A stretch of DNA of 64,000 nt from positions 1 to 64,000 of the forward strand of contig JBLHLW010000013.1 of the NCBI GenBank assembly GCA_047621345.1, read 5' to 3'. This document shows, piece after piece, positions 45,584 through 54,325 of the stretch. Numbering within the stretch: the stretch's first letter is position 1; the number at the start of each line of letters is the position of its first letter. The position numbers were made by a program, and so were the translations under genes. The stretch comes from Actimicrobium sp047621345 (GTDB lineage: Bacteria > Pseudomonadota > Gammaproteobacteria > Burkholderiales > Burkholderiaceae_D). The notes beneath the pieces were generated by a model. That model made no database searches and was not told where the DNA came from. It worked only from the letters and a program-made list of their open reading frames with translations.

Positions 45584-46366
45584 TCAGAGCTGCGACAACT
45601 TGGCCAGCATCTGGTCGGAAGTCGAGATCGCCTTGCTGTTGATTTCATAGGCGCGCTGGGTCTGGATCATGTTGACCAGTTCTTCTACCACGCTGACATT
45701 GGACGTTTCCACATAGCCTTGCGACAAAATGCCGGCACCGTTGGTGCCCGGCGTGTTCGTGTTGGCTGTGCCGGAGGCGCCCGTTTCAACGTACAGGTTT
45801 TCACCCTTGCTTTCGAGCCCGGCCGGGTTGATGAAGGTCGCCAGTTGCAGAGCACCAATCTGAGTGGCCGCAGCCGTACCTTGCAGCGTGATCGAAATAG
45901 TGCCGTCGCGGCCGACGGTCAGCGACTGCGCCGCAGCCGGGATCGTAATCGCCGGCTGGATCACAAAGCCGCTCGAGGTCACCATCTGCCCTTGACTGTC
46001 GATCTGAAATGAGCCGTCCCGCGTGTAAGCCGTTGTGCCATCAGGCAGCAGCACCTGAAAAAATCCCTGCCCCTGAATGGCAACATCCTTGTCATTACTG
46101 GTTTGCTGCAGATTGCCCTGCGTGAAAATTCGCTCGGTCGCAACGGGCCGTACACCGGTGCCGAGTTGCAAGCCTGATGGCAACTGCGTCTGCTGCGACG
46201 ATTGCGCGCCGGGCTGGCGCAGGGTCTGGTAAAGCAAGTCTTCGAACACGGCACGGGAACGCTTGAAACCGCTGGTGCTGACGTTTGCAAGGTTGTTCGA
46301 AATGACGTCCATCTGCGTCTGTTGCGCCTCCAGGCCCGTCTTGGAAATCCACAGTGAACGTATCAT
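45584..46366 (-). CDS. flgG: Flagellar distal rod protein FlgG
   Basis: A 260-residue FlgG, the distal rod subunit. MIRSLWISKTGLEAQQTQMD and VISNNLANVSTSGFKRSRA are the family's N-terminus, and VSVVEELVNMIQTQRAYEIN, then SKAISTSDQMLAKLSQL, the C-terminus. The length is the standard 260. A 154-base gap separates it from flgF, longer than other gaps in the operon, with no gene in it. Confidence 0.98.
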   Translation of the reverse strand: MIRSLWISKTGLEAQQTQMDVISNNLANVSTSGFKRSRAVFEDLLYQTLRQPGAQSSQQTQLPSGLQLGTGVRPVATERIFTQGNLQQTSNDKDVAIQGQGFFQVLLPDGTTAYTRDGSFQIDSQGQMVTSSGFVIQPAITIPAAAQSLTVGRDGTISITLQGTAAATQIGALQLATFINPAGLESKGENLYVETGASGTANTNTPGTNGAGILSQGYVETSNVSVVEELVNMIQTQRAYEINSKAISTSDQMLAKLSQL

Positions 46367-46520
46367 TTTTTACTCCAGAAAATCAGTCATCACGGGGGCC
46401 GGCGCCAGCAATGGCGAACGGTCAGTGACTGCATTGTGGGTCATCAGGGAGGGAGTTGATGCGGGGAGATGGGACAGTTTTCGGGGCTTGATCGCGCTTT
46501 GTGACGTTGCCCCCCTGCGA

Positions 46521-47258
46521 TTAGAACGCCAGTATCTGGGCCGCTTTGGTCGAATTGGTTTCGGCGTTTTTCAGCAAGCTCATGTGCATCTCGAACTGGC
46601 GCGACAGGCTGATCATATTGACCATCGCATCGACCACGCTCACATTACTGCTCTCCAGCGCGCCACCGACCAGCGTCACGTTAGGATCAGCTTCGACTCC
46701 ATCGGGGGTCTTGACCCGAAACAGCGTGTCGTCGCCACGCGTCATGGTCTCTTCGGGTGGATTGACCAATTTGATGCGACCAATGATGACGGCCTGCCCC
46801 GGCTTGAAGGCAGACTCCACCGATGACACCGTGCCATCTTTGGCGATCGTGACGCTCACGTCAGGCGGGATCGTGATCGGTCCGCCGTCACCAACAATAT
46901 TGAATCCGTTTTGCGTTTGCAGCAGACCGTTTTCATTAACCTTCAAGCTGCCATGACGGGTGTAGGCTTCTGACCCATCCGGCATCTCGACGGCTAACCA
47001 ACCCTTACCTTGGATCGCGACGTCCAGCGCACGGCCGGTATCCTGAAATGCCCCTTGCGAAAAATCTGTACCCGCGGTCGAGTCGACCACAAACGCCCGC
47101 GTGGCCAATCCCGGCCCTTGTACTGGCACCGCACGGAACGTATCGAGCTGAGATCGAAATCCTGTCGTCGTCGCGTTGGCAAGATTGTTGGCGGTCGTGC
47201 TTTGCTGCTCCATCACATGCTTGGCACCGGTCATCGCGGTGTAGATCATCCGGTCCAT
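46521..47258 (-). CDS. flgF: Flagellar proximal rod protein FlgF
   Basis: A 245-residue FlgF of the proximal rod. MDRMIYTAMTGAKHVMEQQS and TTANNLANATTTGFRSQL are the N-terminal rod motif; ESSNVSVVDAMVNMISLSRQ near residues 209-228 is the C-terminal motif. The length matches the family. It lies between flgE and flgG as in most flg operons. Confidence 0.97.
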   Translation of the reverse strand: MDRMIYTAMTGAKHVMEQQSTTANNLANATTTGFRSQLDTFRAVPVQGPGLATRAFVVDSTAGTDFSQGAFQDTGRALDVAIQGKGWLAVEMPDGSEAYTRHGSLKVNENGLLQTQNGFNIVGDGGPITIPPDVSVTIAKDGTVSSVESAFKPGQAVIIGRIKLVNPPEETMTRGDDTLFRVKTPDGVEADPNVTLVGGALESSNVSVVDAMVNMISLSRQFEMHMSLLKNAETNSTKAAQILAF

Positions 47259-47298
47259 TCAAGGCTCCTTGGGGGCGTCAGCGATAAGCGACTAGTGT

Positions 47299-48531
47299 TT
47301 AACGCAGGTTGACCAGGGTTTGCAGAACCTGATCCTGAGTCTTGATAGTTTGCGCGTTGGCTTGATAAAACCTCTGCGCGGTAATCATGTTGACCAACTC
47401 AGCGGTCAAGTCAACGTTTGAGTCTTCAACCGCCGACGATTGCAGCACACCGAGGTTACCGGAGTTCGGCGTACCGTCTAGTGGTCCGCCGGAAGCGGCG
47501 GTCTCGGTCCAGACGTTATTGCCAAGGTTTTGCAAACCGTTCGGATTGGTGAAGTTTGACAGCACGACCTGCCCCAGGGTCGCTGACTTACCGTTTGTAT
47601 AGCGACCGGTAATGATGCCGTCGGCGCCGGTGGCAAAACCAGACAACTTGCCCGATGTGTAGCCATCTTGGGTCTGCGTATTAAGGCCGAAAGTCGAGCC
47701 GAATTGGGTTGTACCGGTGAAATCAAATTTGAACGCCAGCGAACCGGCACCCGGAGTTGTTGCCGGTGCCACGACCGCGTTAAATGGCTGTGCTGCAGGC
47801 AGCGCCGTCAGTCCGCCATCAGTATTAAAGGTAAGCGTGCCCACTAACGGCGTTACCAGCGCAGTACCGTCGGCAGTGCCATACACATCCCAGGTACTGG
47901 TTGCCGTCGCCGACTTCACAAAATACGATTGCAGTACATGCGCATTGCCCAGCGAATCGAAGACCGACACGGAAGTCGAGCGGTTATAACTGGTCGGATC
48001 AGTCGCACTGAAAGGAGTAGTGACAGGCGTCTTTTCACGCGAATCAAGGTTGACCAGCAAACCCACTGCAGTAGTCGCCTTCGGTGCCAGATCAGCAGTA
48101 TTGATGACCAGATTTGTTGGCGCTCCGGTCGCCAGCACCCCCGCAGCAGAAACACCGAATCCTGTCAGGTGAGCACCCTTTGCGTTGACGATGCCACCAT
48201 TTTTATCGAGCTGAAACTGGCCGTTACGGCTATAGGTAATCGCTCCACCGCTGCTGAGTCGAAAGAAACCTCCGCCGTTAATCGCGAGGTCAAGCGGGTT
48301 GTTCGAGGCCGTTACATTACCCTGTGTAAATTGCTGCGCTACGGTCGATACACTGGTACCGATTCCGACCTGGGATGCGCCGCCACCCGTGAGCGAACTC
48401 GCATACACGTCGGCAAACTGGGCTTGCGCGCTCTTGAAGCCGACAGTACTGGAGTTAGCCACGTTATTGCCGGTGACTTCGAGACTTTTGGAGGCGGCGT
48501 TCAGACCGCTCAAACCTTGCTGGAAACTCAT
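47299..48531 (-). CDS. flgE: Flagellar hook protein FlgE
   Basis: A 410-residue FlgE, the hook subunit. The N-terminus MSFQQGLSGLNAASKSLEVT, then GNNVANSSTVGFKSAQAQFA, and the C-terminus VDLTAELVNMITAQRFYQAN, then TIKTQDQVLQTLVNLR are diagnostic. The middle, surface-exposed part is Thr/Ser/Gly-rich. The length is close to enteric FlgE (about 402). FlgD, the hook cap, is encoded just upstream. Confidence 0.98.
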   Translation of the reverse strand: MSFQQGLSGLNAASKSLEVTGNNVANSSTVGFKSAQAQFADVYASSLTGGGASQVGIGTSVSTVAQQFTQGNVTASNNPLDLAINGGGFFRLSSGGAITYSRNGQFQLDKNGGIVNAKGAHLTGFGVSAAGVLATGAPTNLVINTADLAPKATTAVGLLVNLDSREKTPVTTPFSATDPTSYNRSTSVSVFDSLGNAHVLQSYFVKSATATSTWDVYGTADGTALVTPLVGTLTFNTDGGLTALPAAQPFNAVVAPATTPGAGSLAFKFDFTGTTQFGSTFGLNTQTQDGYTSGKLSGFATGADGIITGRYTNGKSATLGQVVLSNFTNPNGLQNLGNNVWTETAASGGPLDGTPNSGNLGVLQSSAVEDSNVDLTAELVNMITAQRFYQANAQTIKTQDQVLQTLVNLR

Positions 48532-48564
48532 GATGTACTCCGTGAAATAGGATTGAACGACTGA

Positions 48565-49233
48565 TTAAAGAATCTGGCGCACGTCAGTCATGCCGATTGC
48601 ACCGAGGTTCGTGACATTGAGCTTGACGCCAGTGGCACTAGTTGACACGCTCGACACCTGACCAAACGCAAGCGCCGTGGCACTGACCGAGGCGGCACCT
48701 GCTGTCGCTGCGACATCAAAAGTGTAAGCACCTTCGGCGGCCTTGCTGCCGTCGTCTTTGACGCCATCCCAGGTCAGCGCCAGCGTACCTGCGTCCTTGG
48801 CGCCCAGATCCATCGTGTGCACCGCCACGCCATTGATGTCCCTGACCGTGACTTTGACCTTTTCTGCCGAGGCCGCCAGATCGACACCAAAGATCGACGT
48901 ATTGGATGCCAGCGCAATTTTATTTCCCGGCGCCAGCACGCCATGACCGATCATCCCGGCCGCCTGCACCGCCTGGCCAGATTGCTGACTGGCGATCATC
49001 GATTCCAATGTCGTGTTCATCTTGTCGATGCCACTGACCGTCGACAACTGGGCCAACTGGCTAGTTACCTGTGCATTGTCGAGTGGATTGAGCGGGTCTT
49101 GATTTTTCATCTGAGTGACCAGCAGTTTCATGAAACGGTCCTGCGTCGCATTGGCGTTGGCGGCAGCGGTAGTGGCCGGATTCATGGTGGCCAGCAAGGC
49201 AGTTGAAGCGACGTTATTAGTGATGGCAGTCAT
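48565..49233 (-). CDS. flgD: Flagellar hook cap protein FlgD
   Basis: A 222-residue FlgD, the scaffold that caps the growing hook. The conserved N-terminal block FMKLLVTQMKNQDPLNPLDN near residues 33-52, then VTSQLAQLSTVSGIDKMN, is unmistakable. The C-terminal FlgD Ig-like and tudor-like domain follows (WDGVKDDGSKAAEGAYTFDV near 154-173). It lies 18 bases after flgC. Confidence 0.97.
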   Translation of the reverse strand: MTAITNNVASTALLATMNPATTAAANANATQDRFMKLLVTQMKNQDPLNPLDNAQVTSQLAQLSTVSGIDKMNTTLESMIASQQSGQAVQAAGMIGHGVLAPGNKIALASNTSIFGVDLAASAEKVKVTVRDINGVAVHTMDLGAKDAGTLALTWDGVKDDGSKAAEGAYTFDVAATAGAASVSATALAFGQVSSVSTSATGVKLNVTNLGAIGMTDVRQIL

Positions 49234-49251
49234 CGGATTATTCCTGGAGGA

Positions 49252-49659
49252 TTACTGACCAATGGTCAGCGTTTTCAGCAGCAGTGTTTTGGCTGCGTTC
49301 ATTGTTTCGACATTGGTTTGATACGAGCGCGAAGCCGAAATCATGTTGACCATTTCCTCGACAACATTGACATTGGGCATCGACACATAGCCCTTCTCAT
49401 CGGCCTGCGGATGTTTCGGGTCATACACCAGACGCGGCGGCGCAGTGTCTTCCAGTACTTTATCGACCTTGACGCCACTGGCGGAGGCATTGCCACCGAC
49501 CGGCACTGCACTAAAAACTACCTGCTTGGCTTTGTAGACTTCGCCGTTTGTACTGGTAGTGCTGTCTGCATTGGCGATGTTCGATGCGACCACATTGAGT
49601 CGCTGAGCCTGAGCACTCATGGCCGATCCGGCGACATTAAAAATATTAAACAATGACAT
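49252..49659 (-). CDS. flgC: Flagellar proximal rod protein FlgC
   Basis: A 135-residue FlgC. N-terminal motif GSAMSAQAQRLNVVASNIAN near residues 11-30 and C-terminal NVNVVEEMVNMISASRSYQT near 97-116 define it, with VYDPKHPQADEKGYVSMPNV between. It lies five bases after flgB on the same transcript. Confidence 0.97.
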   Translation of the reverse strand: MSLFNIFNVAGSAMSAQAQRLNVVASNIANADSTTSTNGEVYKAKQVVFSAVPVGGNASASGVKVDKVLEDTAPPRLVYDPKHPQADEKGYVSMPNVNVVEEMVNMISASRSYQTNVETMNAAKTLLLKTLTIGQ

Positions 49660-49664
49660 TACAG

Positions 49665-50111
49665 TTATCCTTGTATGGCGCTGAGCATACTTTTGATCTG
49701 ACCACTGATCATTGTGATGCCGGCTTCATAGCGGATCGCGTTATCCGCAAACTGGTTGCGCTCGACATCCATGTCAACGGTATTTCCGTCGACCGAGCCC
49801 TGCTGAATATTTCGGTAAAGCAAAGGTATACCGTCTACGCCGCTAGAGCCACCGCCAACAGCTTTCGCAGACAGATGCGTGGTCGTGGTACGGGCCAGCT
49901 CGGCCGGCAACACGGCGGCTACCCCTGCTGCGTTCGCCGTGCCACTGCGGGCCAATGCAGATTTCATTGCACTGTTAAAGTCGATGTCCCGCGCTTTGTA
50001 ATTCGGTGTGTCCGCGTTGGCGATATTCGATGCAATCAATTGCTGACGCTGACCGCGCAAACTTAAAGCGGTTTCGTTGAAGCGTAGGAAGTCATCCAGT
50101 TTTCCGATCAT
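49665..50111 (-). CDS. flgB: Flagellar proximal rod protein FlgB
   Basis: A 148-residue FlgB, first gene of the flgBCDEFGHIJ operon. The N-terminal rod motif reads ALSLRGQRQQLIASNIANAD, then TPNYKARDIDF; the C-terminal part VDMDVERNQFADNAIRYEAG. The start MIGKLDDFLRF at 50111 has GGAG six bases upstream; a further in-frame start at 50135 would add eight untypical residues. It is divergent from flgA, with 171 bases between. Confidence 0.95.
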   Translation of the reverse strand: MIGKLDDFLRFNETALSLRGQRQQLIASNIANADTPNYKARDIDFNSAMKSALARSGTANAAGVAAVLPAELARTTTTHLSAKAVGGGSSGVDGIPLLYRNIQQGSVDGNTVDMDVERNQFADNAIRYEAGITMISGQIKSMLSAIQG

Positions 50112-50282
50112 GGCATTCTCCGTTATGCAGGCCAATTCGATACAGGTCTCTCACACCATGCATAGTACGGAGGTGCTATCTGCGCCTATCAGGCGATCAG
50201 ATCAGGGAAATATGCTCTGTTTGGCGCTTGGCTCAAGTTGCTCGCCGTTACCATCAAAGCTGCTCTTCTCTTACTGACTGCC
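50112..50282. promoter_or_regulatory. Divergent flgB/flgA control region
   Basis: 171 bases between the flgB and flgA starts must carry promoters for both. I see no sigma-28 match here. By analogy with other betaproteobacteria these would be FlhDC-dependent class II promoters, but no FlhDC box was identified with confidence. Confidence 0.4.
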
Positions 50283-50975
50283 ATGAAAACCCTGTTTGTT
50301 GCTCTCGCCTGCCTGCTGTCACTACCCGCTACCGCCCAGATCAAGGAGCCTCGTCAGGATCCCGGCGCTATTCGCAGCACGGTTGATCGGTTTTTGCGGG
50401 TCCAGTCGGCAGGATCACCCGGCGAGGTTTCCATCACGGTTGGTCAGCTCGATGCTCGTATGAACTTACCTGCCTGCCCGGTTCCCGAGGCGTTCCTGCC
50501 CGCAGGCAGCCGGGTTTGGGGCAAAACCAGCGTCGGTGTCCGATGCCTGGCACCCTCGCCGTGGACAGTTTACGTCACTGCGCAGGTGAAGGTCATTGCC
50601 GACTATGTCGCCAGTGCCGCACCGCTGGTACAAGGGCAACTTGTCGGTCCGAACGACGTTATGCGTGTGCGTGGAGACCTCACCATTTTGCCTGCGGGCA
50701 TCCTCACTGATACGTCGCAAGCGATCGGACGGACGGTCGCAATGTCCGTTGGCATGGGAAGTCCACTGCGGCTCGATTCGCTGCGCATACAGCAAGTCGT
50801 GCAGCAAGGGCAAGCTGTCCGACTAGTATCAAGTGGTCCGGGTTTTTCGGTTGCCACCGAAGGGCGTGCCCTCAATAATGCGGCGGAGGGCCAGATTGCA
50901 CAGGCACGAACAGCAGGAGGACAAGTCGTCAGTGGTGTGGCGCGGGCGGGCGGCTATGTGGACGTGACTTATTGA
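50283..50975 (+). CDS. flgA: P-ring assembly chaperone FlgA
   Basis: A 230-residue periplasmic FlgA that helps FlgI assemble. The signal peptide MKTLFVALACLLSLPATAQ supports the ATG at 50283; an in-frame TTG at 50238 would extend it by 15 residues without a better ribosome binding site. The SAF-like region contains APLVQGQLVGPNDVMRVRGD near 115-134, and the C-terminus GPGFSVATEGRALNNAAEGQ near 180-199 is typical. It is divergent from flgB, and the sigma-28 promoter of flgM begins 33 bases after its stop. Confidence 0.94.
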   Translation: MKTLFVALACLLSLPATAQIKEPRQDPGAIRSTVDRFLRVQSAGSPGEVSITVGQLDARMNLPACPVPEAFLPAGSRVWGKTSVGVRCLAPSPWTVYVTAQVKVIADYVASAAPLVQGQLVGPNDVMRVRGDLTILPAGILTDTSQAIGRTVAMSVGMGSPLRLDSLRIQQVVQQGQAVRLVSSGPGFSVATEGRALNNAAEGQIAQARTAGGQVVSGVARAGGYVDVTY

Positions 50976-51008
50976 TCGCATTTTTGTGGCCACCAGCAAA
51001 TATAATCC

Positions 51009-51035
51009 TCAAGTATTTTTTGCTTCTGCCGTAAC
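51009..51035 (+). promoter_or_regulatory. Sigma-28 (FliA) promoter before flgM
   Basis: TCAAGTAT, 11 bases, GCCGTAAC: a near match to the sigma-28 consensus with exact spacing. It lies between flgA and flgM, about 48 bases before the flgM start codon, and would let FliA drive its own anti-sigma factor, as is known in enterics. Confidence 0.78.
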
Positions 51036-51082
51036 AAGGTCATGACACGGGGTGATGTGCCCCGACCCACCAAGGAAACATC

Positions 51083-51382
51083 GTGAAAATTGATGACTCT
51101 TTTAATAAAACTGGCCCAGTCGGCGTTTCATCAACACCGACCAAGGCCAGTTCGAGCAAAAGCGCTGGAAAAGCCGAAGCAGTCAGTACTGCTTCGACGT
51201 CGGATAGCGTAAAAATTTCAGCACAAGCGCAGGCGCTGGGCGGCAGCAGCACGTTCGATGTCAAGAAAGTCAATGAAATCAAGGCTGCCATCGCCAGCGG
51301 AACATTTCAGGTCAATCCTGAAAAAGTTGCCAACGGCTTGATCGATACCGTCAAGGATCTGTTGTCGTCACGCAAGGGATAA
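51083..51382 (+). CDS. flgM: Anti-sigma-28 factor FlgM
   Basis: A 99-residue FlgM, the exported inhibitor of FliA. It starts with GTG (AAGGAAACATC upstream). A disordered Ser/Thr/Lys-rich N-terminal half precedes the FliA-binding part: DSVKISAQAQAL near residues 42-53 and VNEIKAAIASGTFQVNPEKV near 64-83, then ANGLIDTVKDLL. It is the first gene of flgMN, behind a sigma-28 promoter. Confidence 0.95.
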   Translation: MKIDDSFNKTGPVGVSSTPTKASSSKSAGKAEAVSTASTSDSVKISAQAQALGGSSTFDVKKVNEIKAAIASGTFQVNPEKVANGLIDTVKDLLSSRKG

Positions 51383-51384
51383 TC

Positions 51385-51852
51385 ATGGTTACGCTCGCTT
51401 CCAGCCCCTCTTTCAGCCTGGCAGAGGAGCAGCAAGTTACACGCAACTTGCTGCAACTGCTGCAACAGGAACAGGGGAAACTGATCGAAGCCAGCATCGC
51501 TGGATTACCTGAACTGCTTCAGGCTAAGGCAATAGCCGTTGCACAATTGACCGCACTGACAAAGGCACGGCACGTTTTGCTTGACGCGGCAGGCTTCGCC
51601 GCCAGCGAGAGCGGAATGCGCGACTGGACTGCTGTCCACCAGCCTGCGGACACCGAATGGCCAGCACTAGTGACATTAGGTGCAGAGGCACGAGAAATGA
51701 ATCGCATCAACGGCATGTTGATAGGCCGCCACATGATGCGCAATCAAACCGAACTCAATATCTTGCAGGGTAAAACCCAGCGCAATAACCTGTACGGAGC
51801 CGATGGTCAATCGACCGGTCCAGGCAGGGGTCGCGGCCTCGCCATTGGATAA
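51385..51852 (+). CDS. flgN: Flagellar export chaperone FlgN
   Basis: A 155-residue helical protein in the FlgN position and with the FlgN layout: LLQLLQQEQGKLIEASIAGL near residues 22-41 and LNILQGKTQRNNLYGADGQS near 125-144, the latter a family hallmark. FlgN holds FlgK and FlgL before export. It starts two bases after flgM. A hairpin with a short T run follows. Confidence 0.92.
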   Translation: MVTLASSPSFSLAEEQQVTRNLLQLLQQEQGKLIEASIAGLPELLQAKAIAVAQLTALTKARHVLLDAAGFAASESGMRDWTAVHQPADTEWPALVTLGAEAREMNRINGMLIGRHMMRNQTELNILQGKTQRNNLYGADGQSTGPGRGRGLAIG

Positions 51853-51857
51853 AAAAT

Positions 51858-51884
51858 ACGATGCGCCAGACGCATCGTTCTTTG
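51858..51884 (+). terminator. Terminator after flgMN
   Basis: ACGATGCG-CCAGA-CGCATCGT is an eight-bp stem followed by TCTTT. The A run on its left side would give it some activity for the convergent cytochrome gene as well, so it may be bidirectional. Confidence 0.75.
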
Positions 51885-51885
51885 G

Positions 51886-52461
51886 TTAATGCAAGTCGGC
51901 CATGTAATGACCTAAATTAATGATGTCTTCCGCGTTGAGAGATTTCGATACAGCAGACATGTTCCCGGCATCGTTGGTGCGGTTATGTGCCTTGAAATCC
52001 GTCAACTGCTTGACCAGATAATCGTAGTGCTGACCACTCAATTTGGGAATCTCGTTTTGGCCTTTCATGCCACCCAAATGGCACATCGAGCAAAGATTTT
52101 CTTCCGCTTTGATAAATCCCAACTTGACCCGTTCTGGGTCTGCCTTGAAATCAATCAACACCGGCTTCTGGGCTGCAAAATAAGCGGCTAGATTTTGCAT
52201 GTCTTCCTTCGACAGGTTCGCTGCCATCGGTGACATCATCGGGTTGGTGCGCGCACCTTCTTTGTAATCCCTTAGCTGCAGATACAAGTAGCGAGCAGAC
52301 TGACCCGCCAGCACCGGAAACATCGATACGGTAGAGTTGCCGTTTGCACCGTGGCAAGCCACACATGCCTGCGCTTTTTCCTGACCAGCCGCGATATCAG
52401 CTGCTTGCACCGGCAATACGGCGGCGGTTAAAAGTACTAACAATAACTGCTTTAGCGTCAT
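51886..52461 (-). CDS. Di-haem cytochrome c (cytochrome c4-like)
   Basis: A 191-residue periplasmic cytochrome with two haem c motifs, CVACH near residue 33 and CSMCH near residue 124, each in a separate class I domain. The signal peptide MTLKQLLLVLLTAAVLPVQA supports the start at 52461, which follows AGGAATCACC; an upstream in-frame start at 52497 would lengthen the signal. The residue MSPMAANLS gives a possible axial Met of the first haem. It lies downstream of the PQQ dehydrogenase gene, so it may take its electrons, although a terminator stands between them. Confidence 0.9.
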   Translation of the reverse strand: MTLKQLLLVLLTAAVLPVQAADIAAGQEKAQACVACHGANGNSTVSMFPVLAGQSARYLYLQLRDYKEGARTNPMMSPMAANLSKEDMQNLAAYFAAQKPVLIDFKADPERVKLGFIKAEENLCSMCHLGGMKGQNEIPKLSGQHYDYLVKQLTDFKAHNRTNDAGNMSAVSKSLNAEDIINLGHYMADLH

Positions 52462-52482
52462 GGTGATTCCTGTTAAAAATAG

Positions 52483-52507
52483 AAAAAAAGGCCGCATGAT
52501 GCGGCCT
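52483..52507 (-). terminator. Terminator between PQQ dehydrogenase and cytochrome genes
   Basis: On the minus strand AGGCCGC-ATGAT-GCGGCCT (extendable by two pairs) is followed by at least six T residues. It lies 33 bases after the dehydrogenase stop, so the cytochrome gene would need its own promoter or read-through. Confidence 0.9.
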
Positions 52508-52539
52508 CTTTCATTTACCTCAATGCCTAATCAATCTGA

Positions 52540-54216
52540 TTACAGAGCGAACACAAATACGCTGTTACCACGCTTGAAATCCATTTGCGAATTTCCACCA
52601 ACCGCGACAGCAATGTACTGCTTGCCATTGATCGCGTAAGACACAGGCGGTGCGTTGACGCCAGCACCGCACTGGAAGCGCCACAATACTTTGCCTGTCT
52701 TGGCATCGTAGGCATTAAACCAACCATTGCCTTCACCAGCAAACACCAGATTACCCGCTGTCGCCAACGCGCCACCGATCATCGGCTGCGGGGTCTTGGT
52801 TTGCCATGCGATCTTGCCGGTGTCGATATTGACAGCGGTTAAATTGCCCCATTGCTCTTCACCAACCGCATTTTTGAATGCACCACCCAGCCATAATTTG
52901 CCGTTCGGATACTTCGATTCTTCGACGTGGTAGGTCATCGGTTGATGCAGATTCAATGCATACGACATACGATTGCTTGCGCTGTAAGCCATTGGCGACC
53001 ACTCGACACCACCATTAGCACCCGGCAACATGCGTGCACCGGTAGCCGTTGGCAAGACCCACATATTTTCTTGCGGAACCATGGCTTCCGAGAAACGGAT
53101 CAGTTCGCCATTGCTACGATCATGCACATACACATGGCCGGTTTTACCACCATGGATAACACCCGGAATCATCTTGCCGTTCTTGTCTTTGACATCCACC
53201 AAAATCGGTGGGCTTACCGCATCGAGGTCCCAGACATCATGGGCGATGTACTGATAATGCCATTTGTACTTGCCAGTATTGAGATCGATCGCGACCAGCG
53301 AATCGGTGTACAGGTTGTCACCTGGACGCTCGGAACCGTACAAGTCCGGCGATGGATTGCCGACCACGAAAAACACGGTATTAGTCGCGCGGTCGACCGA
53401 CGGAGGCATCCAGACGCCGCCGCCAAGGGTCGTGTAAAAGTCAGATTTCTTGGAGAACGCTGCTTTTTCTGCAGGGATATCACGGTGCATGTCGCGACCG
53501 GTTGCATCCGTCGTAGCCCAGACGCCTTCATGACCTTTTTCAGGAATCGTGTTGAATGTCCAAACCAGCTTCCCTGTCTCAGCATCGAACGCCTTGACGA
53601 AGCCACGGATACCGTATTCACCACCGTTGGTACCAATCAAGACCTTGTTATCAACAACAACTGGCGCCATTGTCTCGCTGTACCCTTTTTCAGGATCGGC
53701 GATTTCAGTTTCCCACAACAGTTTGCCGGTCTTGGCGTCGAGGGCCACCATCTTGGCATCGAGCGTACCCATGAAGACCTTGCCACCGGAAACAGCCACG
53801 CCCTTGTTATTCGGACCGCAGCAGAACGTCGTTACCGGACCCATTTTGTGCTTGAAGTGCCAGTACTCAATACCAGCAATGGCATCAATTGCGTACACAT
53901 GGTTATAGGCAGTCGTCAGGAACATGACGCCATTGACAACGACCGGCGCGGTTTCCATCGATTCGACAACAGCGGTCTGAAACACGAATTTAGGCTTCAG
54001 CGTCGCCACATTCTTGCTATTGATCTGTGCTAAAGGATAAAACCGAGTCTGACCGTAATCACCATTGGTATGCAACCAGTTGGCAGAATCCTTGGCCGCG
54101 CCATCAAATGACCATCCGGACGTCGTTAAATATTTAAGAGAAAATCGATAACAGAAAGCCGGAGACAACACCGTTCTTGGTGGTGCAAGCAGGTGACTAC
54201 TGGGAAATATCAACAC
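52540..54216 (-). CDS. PQQ-dependent alcohol dehydrogenase, N-terminus lost
   Basis: A quinoprotein of the methanol/ethanol dehydrogenase family (eight-bladed propeller). The family match begins near residue 41 (AKDSANWLHTNGDYGQTRFY) and runs to the end. The vicinal disulphide pair is Cys132-Cys133 (TTFCCGPN); tryptophan-docking repeats such as AKTGKVLWRFQCGAG recur. The active-site motif is WDLD (residues 329-332), so an Asp stands two after the catalytic Asp, as in lanthanide-dependent XoxF/PedH enzymes. The first about 40 residues are unlike any signal peptide, and no in-frame alternative restores one. Without export the enzyme could not meet periplasmic PQQ, so this may be a recent pseudogene with a damaged 5' end. 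Confidence 0.8.
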   Translation of the reverse strand: MLIFPSSHLLAPPRTVLSPAFCYRFSLKYLTTSGWSFDGAAKDSANWLHTNGDYGQTRFYPLAQINSKNVATLKPKFVFQTAVVESMETAPVVVNGVMFLTTAYNHVYAIDAIAGIEYWHFKHKMGPVTTFCCGPNNKGVAVSGGKVFMGTLDAKMVALDAKTGKLLWETEIADPEKGYSETMAPVVVDNKVLIGTNGGEYGIRGFVKAFDAETGKLVWTFNTIPEKGHEGVWATTDATGRDMHRDIPAEKAAFSKKSDFYTTLGGGVWMPPSVDRATNTVFFVVGNPSPDLYGSERPGDNLYTDSLVAIDLNTGKYKWHYQYIAHDVWDLDAVSPPILVDVKDKNGKMIPGVIHGGKTGHVYVHDRSNGELIRFSEAMVPQENMWVLPTATGARMLPGANGGVEWSPMAYSASNRMSYALNLHQPMTYHVEESKYPNGKLWLGGAFKNAVGEEQWGNLTAVNIDTGKIAWQTKTPQPMIGGALATAGNLVFAGEGNGWFNAYDAKTGKVLWRFQCGAGVNAPPVSYAINGKQYIAVAVGGNSQMDFKRGNSVFVFAL

Positions 54217-54325
54217 TTCACCGAAAACCCAAAACTACTTCATTGTTAAGTGAGGTAGCGCACATTCGAGAGTTGACGAACTGGGCAGACTGGTGTTGTT
54301 TTAACAACTGAAGGGTATTTCCCCC

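Noticed and set aside
52927..54033. A 368-codon plus-strand frame opposite the PQQ dehydrogenase
   Set aside because: Antisense to a well-conserved gene and no family features; open only because of codon bias.
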